Origin: Candidatus Caldarchaeum sp.
Lineage (GTDB): Archaea; Thermoproteota; Nitrososphaeria_A; Caldarchaeales; Caldarchaeaceae
DNA length: 16,487 nucleotides
Direction of reading: 5' to 3'
Assembly: GCA_025054515.1 (NCBI GenBank)
Contig: JANWZT010000012.1
Location: 1 to 16,487, forward strand
Position numbers and translations under genes: made by a program. The notes under the pieces were generated by a model, which was not told the origin of the DNA, did not search any database, and worked only from the letters and a program-made list of their open reading frames with translations. Positions 6,954 through 15,200 of the stretch are shown one piece after another (position 1 is the stretch's first letter; each line of letters begins with the position of its first letter).

Positions 6954-8104
6954 ATCTCTTCGATGAGCTGGAAAATTTTCGGAAGGACGTTGACGCTCGG
7001 AATCACCAAATCAACTTCGTTCTCCAGCATATAGTCCAACCTCCGGTAGTCAGAATCTGTGACACCGGCGAACAAAAGTCCGTCAACCTGCTCCACCGCT
7101 TTCAGATACATCAAAAAATCTTCGGTTGAGTTGCCGACGTAGAGCTTCATTCCAGACGTCTCCATACTCTTTGCAGCCTGTATCAAAGACCACGGGTTCG
7201 GCTTCTCATAACTGCCGGCGTTTTCCGGGTCTGCTTCGATGTAGTCGCTGATGAAAACGCACGACTGTTTGTCGAAAAATTTCTCCAAATCCCCGAGGGT
7301 TTTCCAAGTCTCCCACGAACCTCGTCCAGTACACATGCCCAACCGAAGTCCACGGCCGACAAGAATTTCCAACGTATCGGATGTAACTATGACCTTCTCA
7401 TCCTTCAAACGGCCCTCGAAACCGAAGAAAGGCCCGTCCTTCCGACGGTGAACAACTTCATGAGCGCCGTAGAAAGAATCTTCAAAAGCCGTGGTCAAAA
7501 GGCTGACGCCGTATGCCAGACCGGGTTTAACTGCGTTCTTTACCGATTCAATCAACCTGAAGTCAAGCGAAAGCTTTTCCTCTATAGCGTCCAGGGAAGC
7601 CGCTGAACCCTCAAAACCCGACAACTTCTGGCCCAGCTCCGTCATCCAATCCTTTATTTTCTTCTCCGACAACGGTTTCGAAACAGCGGAATAAGCCAAC
7701 AACTCCTTTAAACTCTTTTCCGAAAGTTTTTCGAGGCGGTCGCCGATTTCTTGACCCACCTCCGAAGCTATTTTCGAAACAACCCAGTCGACTAGTAGGC
7801 GGATGGTGTTGGCGTCGTTGTTGAAGCTCCCCACGTCCCTGATTCTGTAGATGGTTTCAACCGGTATCCATTCTTGGTCGAATTTGAAGCCGGTCAGAAT
7901 TTCCACAAGAGACGACGTCACTTCCTTGATAACTTTGTCGTACGAGGTTTTTTCGTCGATGAGGACGCCGTCGCAATCGAAAATTATTCCAGAAACCTCG
8001 GCGAGTTTCTCCATAGAAGAATATTTAATGTAGCTTAATCCCCCCCGTGTCCTATACTCAAGATAAAGCTTGGCTTTTTCGGACAATCTGACATCTATCT
8101 CCAT
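6950..8104 (-). CDS. HAD-superfamily hydrolase (phosphatase-like)
   Basis: 384 aa from ATG 8104. HAD motif I is FDCDGVLID with nucleophile D43 and acid D45. Motif II is T259-G-R, motif III is K301 in EKPNPW, and motif IV is reduced to GNSTED (324-329). A long mainly helical cap of over 150 residues (about 60-230) separates motifs I and II, so this is much larger than simple subfamily IA phosphatases. The last quarter contains FAGVTDSDYR, as in HAD cofactor-distal regions. Substrate is unknown; sugar phosphates or phosphoglycolate-like compounds would be usual. The frame continues upstream to 8191, but that start lies inside the divergent cupin gene. ATG 8104 sits 26 nt from a TATA element with no Shine-Dalgarno, which decided the start. 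ATG 8014 is an alternative. Confidence 0.82.
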   Translation of the reverse strand: MEIDVRLSEKAKLYLEYRTRGGLSYIKYSSMEKLAEVSGIIFDCDGVLIDEKTSYDKVIKEVTSSLVEILTGFKFDQEWIPVETIYRIRDVGSFNNDANTIRLLVDWVVSKIASEVGQEIGDRLEKLSEKSLKELLAYSAVSKPLSEKKIKDWMTELGQKLSGFEGSAASLDAIEEKLSLDFRLIESVKNAVKPGLAYGVSLLTTAFEDSFYGAHEVVHRRKDGPFFGFEGRLKDEKVIVTSDTLEILVGRGLRLGMCTGRGSWETWKTLGDLEKFFDKQSCVFISDYIEADPENAGSYEKPNPWSLIQAAKSMETSGMKLYVGNSTEDFLMYLKAVEQVDGLLFAGVTDSDYRRLDYMLENEVDLVIPSVNVLPKIFQLIEEI

Positions 8105-8124
8105 TTTTAGACTGGTATCTAAAA
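8105..8124. promoter_or_regulatory. Perfect 7-bp inverted repeat, candidate operator
   Basis: TTTTAGA (8105-8111) and TCTAAAA (8118-8124) form an exact inverted repeat with a 6-nt spacer. It abuts the HAD start codon on one side and the shared TATA element on the other. It would cover the HAD transcription start and the BRE side of the cupin promoter, a sensible place for a dimeric regulator. Confidence 0.5.
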
Positions 8125-8125
8125 G

Positions 8126-8134
8126 ATTTTTAAA
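8126..8134. promoter_or_regulatory. Shared bidirectional TATA element for the HAD and cupin genes
   Basis: ATTTTTAAA reads as a TATA-like box on either strand (TTTAAAAAT on the minus strand). Its centre at 8130 is 27 nt before the cupin ATG (8157) and 26 nt before the HAD ATG (8104). This is the expected distance for leaderless transcripts in both directions. Confidence 0.55.
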
Positions 8135-8156
8135 CCCACATTTCCGAAGAGCATGC

Positions 8157-8522
8157 ATGGTTGATGTCGTAAAGGTTCGTCTGGAAAACATGCCTTGGGA
8201 GATTGTGAGGGATGATTTCCGTCGGAGAATTGTAACTGGCGAGAAGCTAATGGTTGCTCAGCTTTCCATTTCCAAGGGTGGTAAGGTTGCGATGCATAAA
8301 CATGTGCATGAACAGTTCACTGTGGTTTTGGAAGGTTCTATCAAATTTGTCTTCGAAACAGGCTTAGAATTCGTCGCGCAGAAAGGGGAGATAGTTGTCA
8401 TTCCTTCGAACGTCGGCCACGCCGCCGAAGCAATTGAGGACACCATAACTTTCGACATCTTCGCGCCGCCTCGTGAAGACTGGCTGACCGGCCGGGACGA
8501 TTACCTGAGACAGAAGACCTAA
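8157..8522 (+). CDS. Small single-domain cupin protein
   Basis: 121 aa, a compact beta-barrel of the cupin fold. Motif 1 has the metal-binding cluster H47, H49, H51 followed by Q53, and a conserved GS turn (EGSIKFVFE). Motif 2 carries the IPSNVGHAAEA histidine H88 after the KGEIVVIP strand. Such small cupins bind a divalent metal and act as isomerases, dioxygenases or ligand sensors; the exact activity cannot be read from sequence. The ATG at 8157 is chosen because it lies 27 nt from a TATA box and gives a compact N-terminus, whereas the frame upstream to 8070 would overlap the divergent HAD gene. The shared promoter suggests co-regulation with the HAD hydrolase, perhaps in one metabolic step. 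Its stop overlaps the SWIM gene end by 4 bp. Confidence 0.85.
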   Translation: MVDVVKVRLENMPWEIVRDDFRRRIVTGEKLMVAQLSISKGGKVAMHKHVHEQFTVVLEGSIKFVFETGLEFVAQKGEIVVIPSNVGHAAEAIEDTITFDIFAPPREDWLTGRDDYLRQKT

Positions 8523-8863
8523 ACTTTACTTTGGAAAATCCATTCTTCCATCAACCGGTCGTGCCAAGCCATCGATTCCTCGATGACCGTGTACATTTCC
8601 GTGATTTCAGCTAATCTAACTGCCAAAAGATGGTAGCACATCGGTTTTTCGTTACTCATGACACGGAAGAAGAAATCTTCACATGTGCAGAAACCCGCCG
8701 CTGGCACCACGAGGTAGTCCCGCGTCTTCCCCACAACCACCCACCTGACACGGCCGCCGGGCCTGAAAACATACTTTTTTACGCGGCCTTCCTTGACTGT
8801 TCCATAGGCCTCGGCAAAAAGCTCGGGATGTTCTCTTTCAAGCCGCGACAACTCGTCGTTCAT
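8519..8863 (-). CDS. SWIM-type zinc-finger protein
   Basis: 114 aa. The SWIM signature C-x-C-x(n)-C-x-H is complete: C59, C61, C76 and H78. It follows a short basic beta-rich segment (about 25-55) and precedes a helical tail. SWIM domains bind zinc and are thought to contact DNA or proteins; some, such as eukaryotic Sws1, act with recombinase paralogues. The ATG at 8863 has GGGAGG 7 nt upstream and overlaps the TGA of the phosphoesterase gene (ATGA, 8860-8863), so it is translated as the last gene of a three-gene operon. A role in DNA repair or recombination is inferred from the operon, not shown by the sequence. Confidence 0.82.
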   Translation of the reverse strand: MNDELSRLEREHPELFAEAYGTVKEGRVKKYVFRPGGRVRWVVVGKTRDYLVVPAAGFCTCEDFFFRVMSNEKPMCYHLLAVRLAEITEMYTVIEESMAWHDRLMEEWIFQSKV

Positions 8864-9645
8864 CCCAAAACCTCCCTCAATTCCCGCAGGGTTCCGATAT
8901 AGACTCCGTCAAGGCCTATCACCTCCGCCGTCATCAAATCGAAAGCTTTGGTTTTGAGGAGAGGCCCGCGGACGAGGCCTGATTCACTTATTTCGGTAAC
9001 AGACCTTCCCTGCATCATTTTGTTGAAACTCGGCATGATGATCATGGTCGTTTCCCCCGAAAAAATTTCAACATCCTTACCATAGAGCATCTCGGCGGCT
9101 CTCCTTCTGTTTCCACGAATTTTCAGCCAGATTCCGATTCTCGCCGAAGATATTCCGCTCCCCACCTTCAGTACTGGATGGAGATGACCCGTTACGATAA
9201 AGTCCATCAACAGCACCTTTCTGTCGGGCCGGACGTGACCGTGCGTGAAGCCGGTCTTTTCCTCTTCGACGACAAGCCCCTTCGCCGGCGTGAAGCTGGC
9301 TAACCCAGCGAGTAGCTGCGCCACTTTTCCGTCGTGGTTTCCCGGTACAACGACAATTTCGTCGACAACTTTTTTCAACGGCTTCAACAACTTCGGAAGA
9401 AGTTCGTATTCAAGCCGCGAGGGCCCGCGGACGTTGTGCTTGAGGTCTCCGACGACCAATAATCTTTCGGCGGCTTGTTCAGCGGCGATGTTTTGCAGTT
9501 CTTGGACAATTTTTGGACTCTGCAACGGAATTCTAACTCCTTTACTCCTGTACTCTTCTTCAAAGCCAAGATGAAGGTCTGCCACCACCAGCGTCCTCAC
9601 TGGCTTTTCAATGACCATCGCGGCGTGGCCTTCGACAAACTTCAC
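8860..9645 (-). CDS. Calcineurin-like metallophosphoesterase, SbcD/Mre11-related (COG1407)
   Basis: 261 aa. All metallophosphoesterase motifs are present: D23-x-H25 (VVADLHLG), G66-D67, G102-N-H-D105, H135-G-H137 and G153-H154-L-H156, giving a two-metal phosphodiesterase/phosphatase centre. It is a single catalytic domain with a C-terminal extension of about 90 residues, and lacks the Mre11 capping region. COG1407 proteins are often linked to DNA metabolism genes in archaea; biochemical substrate is unsettled. The GTG start at 9645 is supported by GGAGGAG at 9649-9655. It lies 16 nt downstream of the Topo VI A stop and overlaps the SWIM gene by 4 nt, so the three genes form one operon. Confidence 0.9.
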   Translation of the reverse strand: MKFVEGHAAMVIEKPVRTLVVADLHLGFEEEYRSKGVRIPLQSPKIVQELQNIAAEQAAERLLVVGDLKHNVRGPSRLEYELLPKLLKPLKKVVDEIVVVPGNHDGKVAQLLAGLASFTPAKGLVVEEEKTGFTHGHVRPDRKVLLMDFIVTGHLHPVLKVGSGISSARIGIWLKIRGNRRRAAEMLYGKDVEIFSGETTMIIMPSFNKMMQGRSVTEISESGLVRGPLLKTKAFDLMTAEVIGLDGVYIGTLRELREVLG

Positions 9646-9661
9646 CGACTCCTCCGCCCCG

Positions 9662-10753
9662 CTATCGTTTGGTCAATTCGGCAAGTTTCTCCGGAAGGTA
9701 GTCGGTTACGATATATTCGAGGCCGTAGCGGCTGAGCGCTTCGAGTTCTGCTTTTTTCTGAAGTTTTTTGAAGTTGTTGATTTCGCGTTTCCATGGGTCT
9801 GTAACGTATCGTGGGTCTTTTTCGAGTTCCGCGACGCGGCGGACGTCCTCTTCGTTGAACTTCATCGCCGGCAGCTTATACTCCGTTATATCGCTTGCCC
9901 AAAGCCCAGCCCAGACCGCGTCCGGCACATTCAGCTCCCTAACGTGAGCGGATAGAGCCGACCCGAAAACTATCACGCTGGCTATGTGCATACCCCATGG
10001 ATCAGCGTCTGTGAAAACGTAGACGGGTAGGCCCAGCTCGGTGTTGAGCCTTCTGACGAATTTGCGTGTCGCGCGCGGCGCTTGGCCAGCCGTGTGAACC
10101 ACGATGGCCTTGTATTTAGAAGGGACATTTTCCTCTAGAAACCTCTGGTATATGGCGCCTTTCTCCACGACGAAAACCTGTTTTGCAGATGATTTGACGA
10201 ATTTTGCGGTGGTCATGGCGGGCCCTATCATGGCTCCGTCGGGAATGGTCGTTAGGTCGAGCCGACGGCCTTCGTATCCGGGGACGTTGTATTCGATGAC
10301 CAGAGGCCCGAAGACGCTCGACCTTTCCTCCGGGTAGATGTTAAAGTCTTCGCGCACTGTTCCCAGTAGGGTTTCAAGCTCCGTTACGGCTTCGTCGCTC
10401 TCCTGCTGGTCTTCAAAGTCGACGTCGTATCCCAACGCGTTGTAGAAAGCATCCCTAAGGGTGCTTGTTTTTCTTGTTTTGATGAGCTGGGCGGCGAACA
10501 TCGCCATCCAGCAGAGCTGGGCCAAAGGCCTTAGATGTTTGATGTTACGCGCTGTCCTGAGGATTTTCTTGTCGCCGAGGACATACTGGCGTATGGACGG
10601 GTTGTACTCTATGTTTGACGTGGTGCGGGCGGGAATCGCAACTTCGGGGAAAACACCTTTTTCGATAGATTTGACTACGGTTTCGGCGAATTTCGTGATT
10701 TTCTGCAGGACTTCGGGTTTCTGAGTTGGCGATGTTTTGGTTTTTGTCACCAC
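9662..10753 (-). CDS. top6A: DNA topoisomerase VI subunit A (Spo11-like)
   Basis: 363 aa, normal for the A subunit, which makes the transient ATP-dependent double-strand break as a tetramer with subunit B. The winged-helix domain carries the catalytic tyrosine Y104 in TLRDAFYNALGY; the preceding residue is F where many homologues have Y. The Toprim domain supplies the metal-binding glutamate in VVEKGAIYQRFLEE and the acidic pair in FTDADPWGMH. The C-terminal KLPAMKFNEEDVRR region is typical of the archaeal form. GTG at 10753 is the start, 25 nt from a TATA-like box; a second GTG follows at 10750. No subunit B gene is in the window, although the two are commonly adjacent in archaea. Confidence 0.95.
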   Translation of the reverse strand: MVTKTKTSPTQKPEVLQKITKFAETVVKSIEKGVFPEVAIPARTTSNIEYNPSIRQYVLGDKKILRTARNIKHLRPLAQLCWMAMFAAQLIKTRKTSTLRDAFYNALGYDVDFEDQQESDEAVTELETLLGTVREDFNIYPEERSSVFGPLVIEYNVPGYEGRRLDLTTIPDGAMIGPAMTTAKFVKSSAKQVFVVEKGAIYQRFLEENVPSKYKAIVVHTAGQAPRATRKFVRRLNTELGLPVYVFTDADPWGMHIASVIVFGSALSAHVRELNVPDAVWAGLWASDITEYKLPAMKFNEEDVRRVAELEKDPRYVTDPWKREINNFKKLQKKAELEALSRYGLEYIVTDYLPEKLAELTKR

Positions 10754-10774
10754 GATGATGATATGCCCGGCTGT

Positions 10775-10782
10775 TCTTAAAT
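10775..10782 (-). promoter_or_regulatory. Box A (TATA) of the top6A operon
   Basis: On the minus strand ATTTAAGA is centred about 25 nt before the GTG at 10753, with no Shine-Dalgarno ahead of it, which fits a leaderless transcript. It sits directly beyond the stop of the upstream NuoM-like gene. Confidence 0.5.
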
Positions 10783-12243
10783 CTACTTTATGAAAGCCGC
10801 TGATATCGCCAACGCTGTTTCAAGGAAGGGGGATGGATAAACGCCGATGATGATTGCCGACGCGGCGAGGACGATGAGGGGGACGCTCATGCTCCAGGTG
10901 ACGGGTTTGACGATGTGAAGTTCGGGAGAAGGCTCCTTCAAGAATATGGATTGGACGAGGCGGACGTAGTATGCGACGCTGAGTAGGATGTTGAAGACCA
11001 TGACCGCGGCCAGAAGCGGGTAGATTCCTCCTGAGGCGAATGCCGCGGTTACGATGGTGAATTCGCTCCAGAAAACGTTGAGGCCTGGAATTCCTGCGAG
11101 AGAGAAGGCCCCGATTCCGAAACAAGTGGCCGCGAAAGGTAGTTTCTTCCCAATTCCGGCGAGCTGGTCGATGTTTCTCGTTTCGGCCGCGTGTATGAAA
11201 GCTCCGGCGCCGAGGAAAAGCAGGGCCTTCATCAGGGCGTGGTTGAGGACGTGGAATATTCCGCCCGCCACCCCCGTAAGCGTCGCGATACTGAGACCGA
11301 AGACGATGTAGCCGATGTGAGCGATGGAGCTGAAGGCCAGAAGGCGTTTAATGTCTTCCTGCAAAAGGGCGAGGAAGTTTCCAATCGTCATGGTTATGAC
11401 GGCGAAAAGGGCGAGGCTCAGCTGCCAGTCGTAGAAGGACGGTGGAAAAACGCCTAAAAGTATCCTGATCATCGCGTAGACCCCAGTTTTGATGACCACG
11501 CCGGAAAGCATCGCGCTAATGGGGCTGGGGGCGGCTGGGTGTGCGTCGGGAAGCCATGAATGGAAAGGTGCCATGGCGGCGTTGACGCCGAAGCCCGTGA
11601 CGAGGAAAGCTATCGCGAGGTAGGCCCATGGCTCGCCCGCGACGGCTGCGTTGGCCAAGATTGTGCCGAGTTTTGCAAATTCAAGGTTGCCCGCCAGCCC
11701 GTAGACCAGGGACATGCCGAAGAGGATGGCCGCGGCGCCTGCGGCGCTCATGATGAGGTATTTGAGAGAGGCCTCGACCGCCTCCCACGATTTGTAGCGG
11801 AAAGCAACTAGCAAATAGGATGAGACGGACATCAGCTCCCAGAAAACGAAAAAGGTGAAGAGGTCTCCGGAGAAAACGACTCCGACCATGCCCGTTATCA
11901 AAGCGAACAACAGCGGATAGAATTCGGGCTTCCTTTCTTCGAGATATCCGATGGAAAACAACGATGACAGCAACCCTACAAAAACAAAAACCACCGCAAG
12001 GAAGATCGCGAGTTTATCGACCAGAATGACCGAAGCGTAGGGCCCGTAGGAAACTACGAATGTTTTTCCGCTGAAAACTTCGAGGGCTTGCTGAAGGGCC
12101 ACCACGGTCGCGGCTGCGAAAGCCACAGCTGAGAAGACGTCTACTACGATGCCTTTACGGGTTCTCCGGCTTATCAGGGAGAAAAGCGGTGAAACGAGGG
12201 TTATGACGATGAGCGTGTTGAGGGTCGGCGTGAAATCGACCAT
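10783..12243 (-). CDS. Proton-translocating antiporter-like subunit (NuoM/MrpD/HyfB family)
   Basis: 486 aa with about 13-14 predicted transmembrane helices. These subunits pump H+ or Na+ in complex I, membrane-bound hydrogenases and Mrp antiporters. Channel residues are present: E136 in FWELMSVSSYLLV, K252 in GVVIKTGVY after WLPDAHPAAPSP, H331/H335 with K339 in HVLNHALMKAL, and E394 in GIPGLNVFWSEF. Glutamate at the last position is NuoM-like, whereas NuoL, NuoN and MrpD usually have lysine. No other complex I, hydrogenase or Mrp subunit lies in the window, and its neighbours are unrelated. It may serve a complex encoded elsewhere. ATG 12243 is the start, with GAGG just upstream. Confidence 0.9.
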   Translation of the reverse strand: MVDFTPTLNTLIVITLVSPLFSLISRRTRKGIVVDVFSAVAFAAATVVALQQALEVFSGKTFVVSYGPYASVILVDKLAIFLAVVFVFVGLLSSLFSIGYLEERKPEFYPLLFALITGMVGVVFSGDLFTFFVFWELMSVSSYLLVAFRYKSWEAVEASLKYLIMSAAGAAAILFGMSLVYGLAGNLEFAKLGTILANAAVAGEPWAYLAIAFLVTGFGVNAAMAPFHSWLPDAHPAAPSPISAMLSGVVIKTGVYAMIRILLGVFPPSFYDWQLSLALFAVITMTIGNFLALLQEDIKRLLAFSSIAHIGYIVFGLSIATLTGVAGGIFHVLNHALMKALLFLGAGAFIHAAETRNIDQLAGIGKKLPFAATCFGIGAFSLAGIPGLNVFWSEFTIVTAAFASGGIYPLLAAVMVFNILLSVAYYVRLVQSIFLKEPSPELHIVKPVTWSMSVPLIVLAASAIIIGVYPSPFLETALAISAAFIK

Positions 12244-12271
12244 AGGTCCTCGGCTTCGTTTTTGAACACCT

Positions 12272-12280
12272 GCTTTTTAA
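12272..12280 (-). promoter_or_regulatory. Candidate box A for the NuoM-like gene
   Basis: TTAAAAAGC on the minus strand lies about 34 nt before the ATG at 12243. It predicts an mRNA start near 12251 and a leader of about 8 nt beginning GAGG. This would give the gene its own promoter after the ribonucleotide reductase stop at 12286. Confidence 0.4.
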
Positions 12281-12285
12281 GGTAA

Positions 12286-15200
12286 TCAGGAGCAGCCGGT
12301 GGTCGCGCCGCAGTTGACGCAGACGTAGCATGTCCCGCTTCTCGCCATGATGCTTCCGCATTCACGACAAGGAGGCGCGTCTGGGGCCGGAGCCGCGGAA
12401 ACCAGAACATGGGTTTCGGGAATCATCTTCGCGAATGTCTGGTCGGTCGAAGTCAGCCCAAGTTCCTCCAGCTCCTTCTCCGGCAAAAATTTTAACGCCA
12501 ACCACTGGAACACATAGTCGACGACTGATTTTGCGAACCTTATCTGCGGGTTGTCTGTGAAGCCCGACGGCTCGAACCTTGTGTGAATGAATTTCTCCAC
12601 CAGAACCCGTAGCGGAACCCCGTACTGGAGGGCGATTGAAGTTACGATGGAGAAGGCATCCATGAGGCCCGCGAGAGTGCTTCCTTCTTTCGCCATCTTG
12701 ATAAAAACTTCTCCGGGGCTGCCGTCTTCGTAGAGGCCGACGGTGATGTATCCCTCTTGTTCACCGACTCTGAATTTGTGGGTTATCGCTTGTCTTTCAG
12801 CCGGCAGCCTCCGTCTCACCGGCTTACCCGGCTGCTCTTCCTTCTTTTTCGTCACCGTGCTTAGGGGCTGTGAAAGTTTGCTTCCGTCCCTGTAGATGGC
12901 TATGCATTTGAGGCCCAGCTTCCACGCGTCCATGTAAACCGATGCAACATCCTCTACCGTCGCTTCGTTGGGCATGTTGACGGTCTTGCTTATGGCGCCG
13001 CTGAGAAAAGGCTGGACAGCGGCCATCATCAGGAGGTGGGCCCTGTAATGGACGAACCGCTTCCCTTTCCTGCCCGAAGGCACAGCACAGTCGAAGACGG
13101 CCACGTGCTCGGGCCTCAGATACGGAGCGCCTTCAACCGTCATCGAACCGCAAATTACATCATCCGAAATCTCGATGTCCCTGTCGCTGAACCCAAGATG
13201 CTTCAACAAAGAGAAGCCCGGGTCTTTGTAGGCCTTGGCCGGTATCCCCAGCCTTCTCATCGTCTCCTCGCCCAAAACATGCGGGTTCAACACATCGCTC
13301 AGCCTCGAAGCCGAAACAAGCAAGGTTTCGATCTTCTGGAGCTCATCATCCTTCAGACCACGTGCCTTAAGCGAATGGTAGTTGACGGGCTGTGTTCCGC
13401 GGAGGGTGTTGGTCCCGATCACATATTCGATGATGTCGCGGATTTGTTTTTCGCTGTAGCCGAGCTTGCGGAGAGCTGGTTCAAGCGACCTGTTGACCAG
13501 CTTGAAGTAGCCTCCGCCGACGAGTTTCTTCATCTTGACCAACGAAAAATCAGGCTCGATTCCAAGCGTGTCGCAATCCATCAAAAGCCCGATCGTCCCA
13601 GTCGGAGCAATCAAGGTGGCCTGCGCATTCCTCACACCGTATTTTTCGCAGAGCGCGACGGCCCTGTCCCATGCGGACCTCGCGGCCTCGAGCAGATATG
13701 ACGGCGCCAAATCCAGCGGAGGAAGATGAGGTTTTATCTCCAAGCCTTCGTATTCTTCAGGCCGGGCTCCGTAGATCGCTCTGCGATGGTTGTTCAATAC
13801 ACGTAGCACGTGGGTTTTGTTCTTTTCGTATTCGGCGAAAGGCCCCGCAAACATGGCTATTTCCGCAGAAGTCGCGTAAACTTCGGCTGTCATCAAAGCT
13901 GTTATCGCCGCGGCCACAGCCCGTCCGACGTCGCTGTCATACGGGAAGCCCATCCGCATCAACAACCCCCCCAAATTAGCGTATCCCAGCCCAAGGCTCC
14001 TCGTCCTGTAGCTCATTTCCGCGATTTCGGGGCTTGGATACTGGGCCATTCCCACGGTGATTTCGAGGACGATCGTCCACAGACGGACGGCGTGTTGAAA
14101 CGCCTTGACGTCAAACTCTCCTTTCTCTTCGTCGTAGAACTTGACCAAGTTAAGTGATGCGAGGTTGCAGGCCGTGTTGTCGAGGAAGTTGAATTCGGAG
14201 CAGGGGTTGGTGGCGTTAATCCGACCTGTTTCAGGACAGGTGTTCCATTCGTTGATCGTGGTGTCAAACTGCATCCCCGGGTCAGCGCAAGACCACGCAG
14301 CCCTCGCTATCCGCTCCCAAAGATCACGAGCTTTCACCCTTTTGGCGACCCGGCCATTTGTCCTCCACGTTAGCGCCCAATCCCTGTCTTCGATAACAGC
14401 CCTCATGAAATCGTTTGTTACTCGGACCGAGTTATTCGAATTCTGTCCCGAAACGGTCTGATAGGCCTCGCCTTCGAAATCAGCTGGATAACCGGCGGAA
14501 ACCAACGCCGCAACTTTCATTTCCTCCTTCATCTTCCAGTCGATGAAATCCTCTATCTCTGGATGGTCGATGTTCAGGACAACCATTTTTGCCGCCCTCC
14601 GCGTCGTTCCACCCGATTTTATCGAACCAGCCACCGTGTCTCCTACCCTCAGGAAAGACATCACGCCGCTCGAAACACCGCCGCCGGAAAGCGGCTCCCC
14701 TTTGGCCCGTAGGCTGGAATAGTTGCATCCTTCGCCGCTGCCGTATTTGTAAATCCGGGCCTGCTTGACCCACGTATCCATGATGCCGCCGGGATTGACC
14801 AAATCATCCTTGATGGATAGGATAAAGCATGCGTGTGCTTGAGGTCGTGAATACGCGTCTTTGGAAGGGACAACCGCTTGGCTCTCTTCATCGTAGTAGT
14901 AATGGCCCTGCGGCGGGCCGGTGATCCCGTAGGCATGATGAAGGCCCGTGTTGAACCACTGCGGCGAGTTCGGCGCAGCCATTTGCGCTATCAGCATGTA
15001 TTCGATTTCGTCTTGGAAGGCCTGAGCGTCTTCCGGCGAAGCGAAATACTTGAACTTCTCACCCCAAGCTCTCCAGCATCCGGCGAGCCTCCGGACCACT
15101 TGCCGGAGAGACCTTTCGGACCCCGTCACCTGCTTGCCGTCTTTATCGAGAATCGGGTTTCCGTTTTCGTCGTATTGTGGGACACCTGTTTTCCGGAAAT

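Noticed and set aside
8070..8156. Longer N-terminus for the cupin from an upstream start
   Set aside because: It would run through the TATA element and into the HAD gene; the ATG at 8157 fits the promoter and the fold.
8105..8191. Longer N-terminus for the HAD hydrolase from ATG 8191
   Set aside because: It would overlap the cupin coding start and include the shared promoter; the added residues resemble no HAD feature.
12286..12400. Separate small zinc-ribbon gene at the end of nrdJ
   Set aside because: The cysteine-rich tail is in frame with nrdJ and is a normal C-terminal feature of this reductase family.
13036..13701. 221-codon open frame on the plus strand inside the ribonucleotide reductase gene
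   Set aside because: Fully antisense to conserved nrdJ sequence, no recognisable motif, no promoter or ribosome site.
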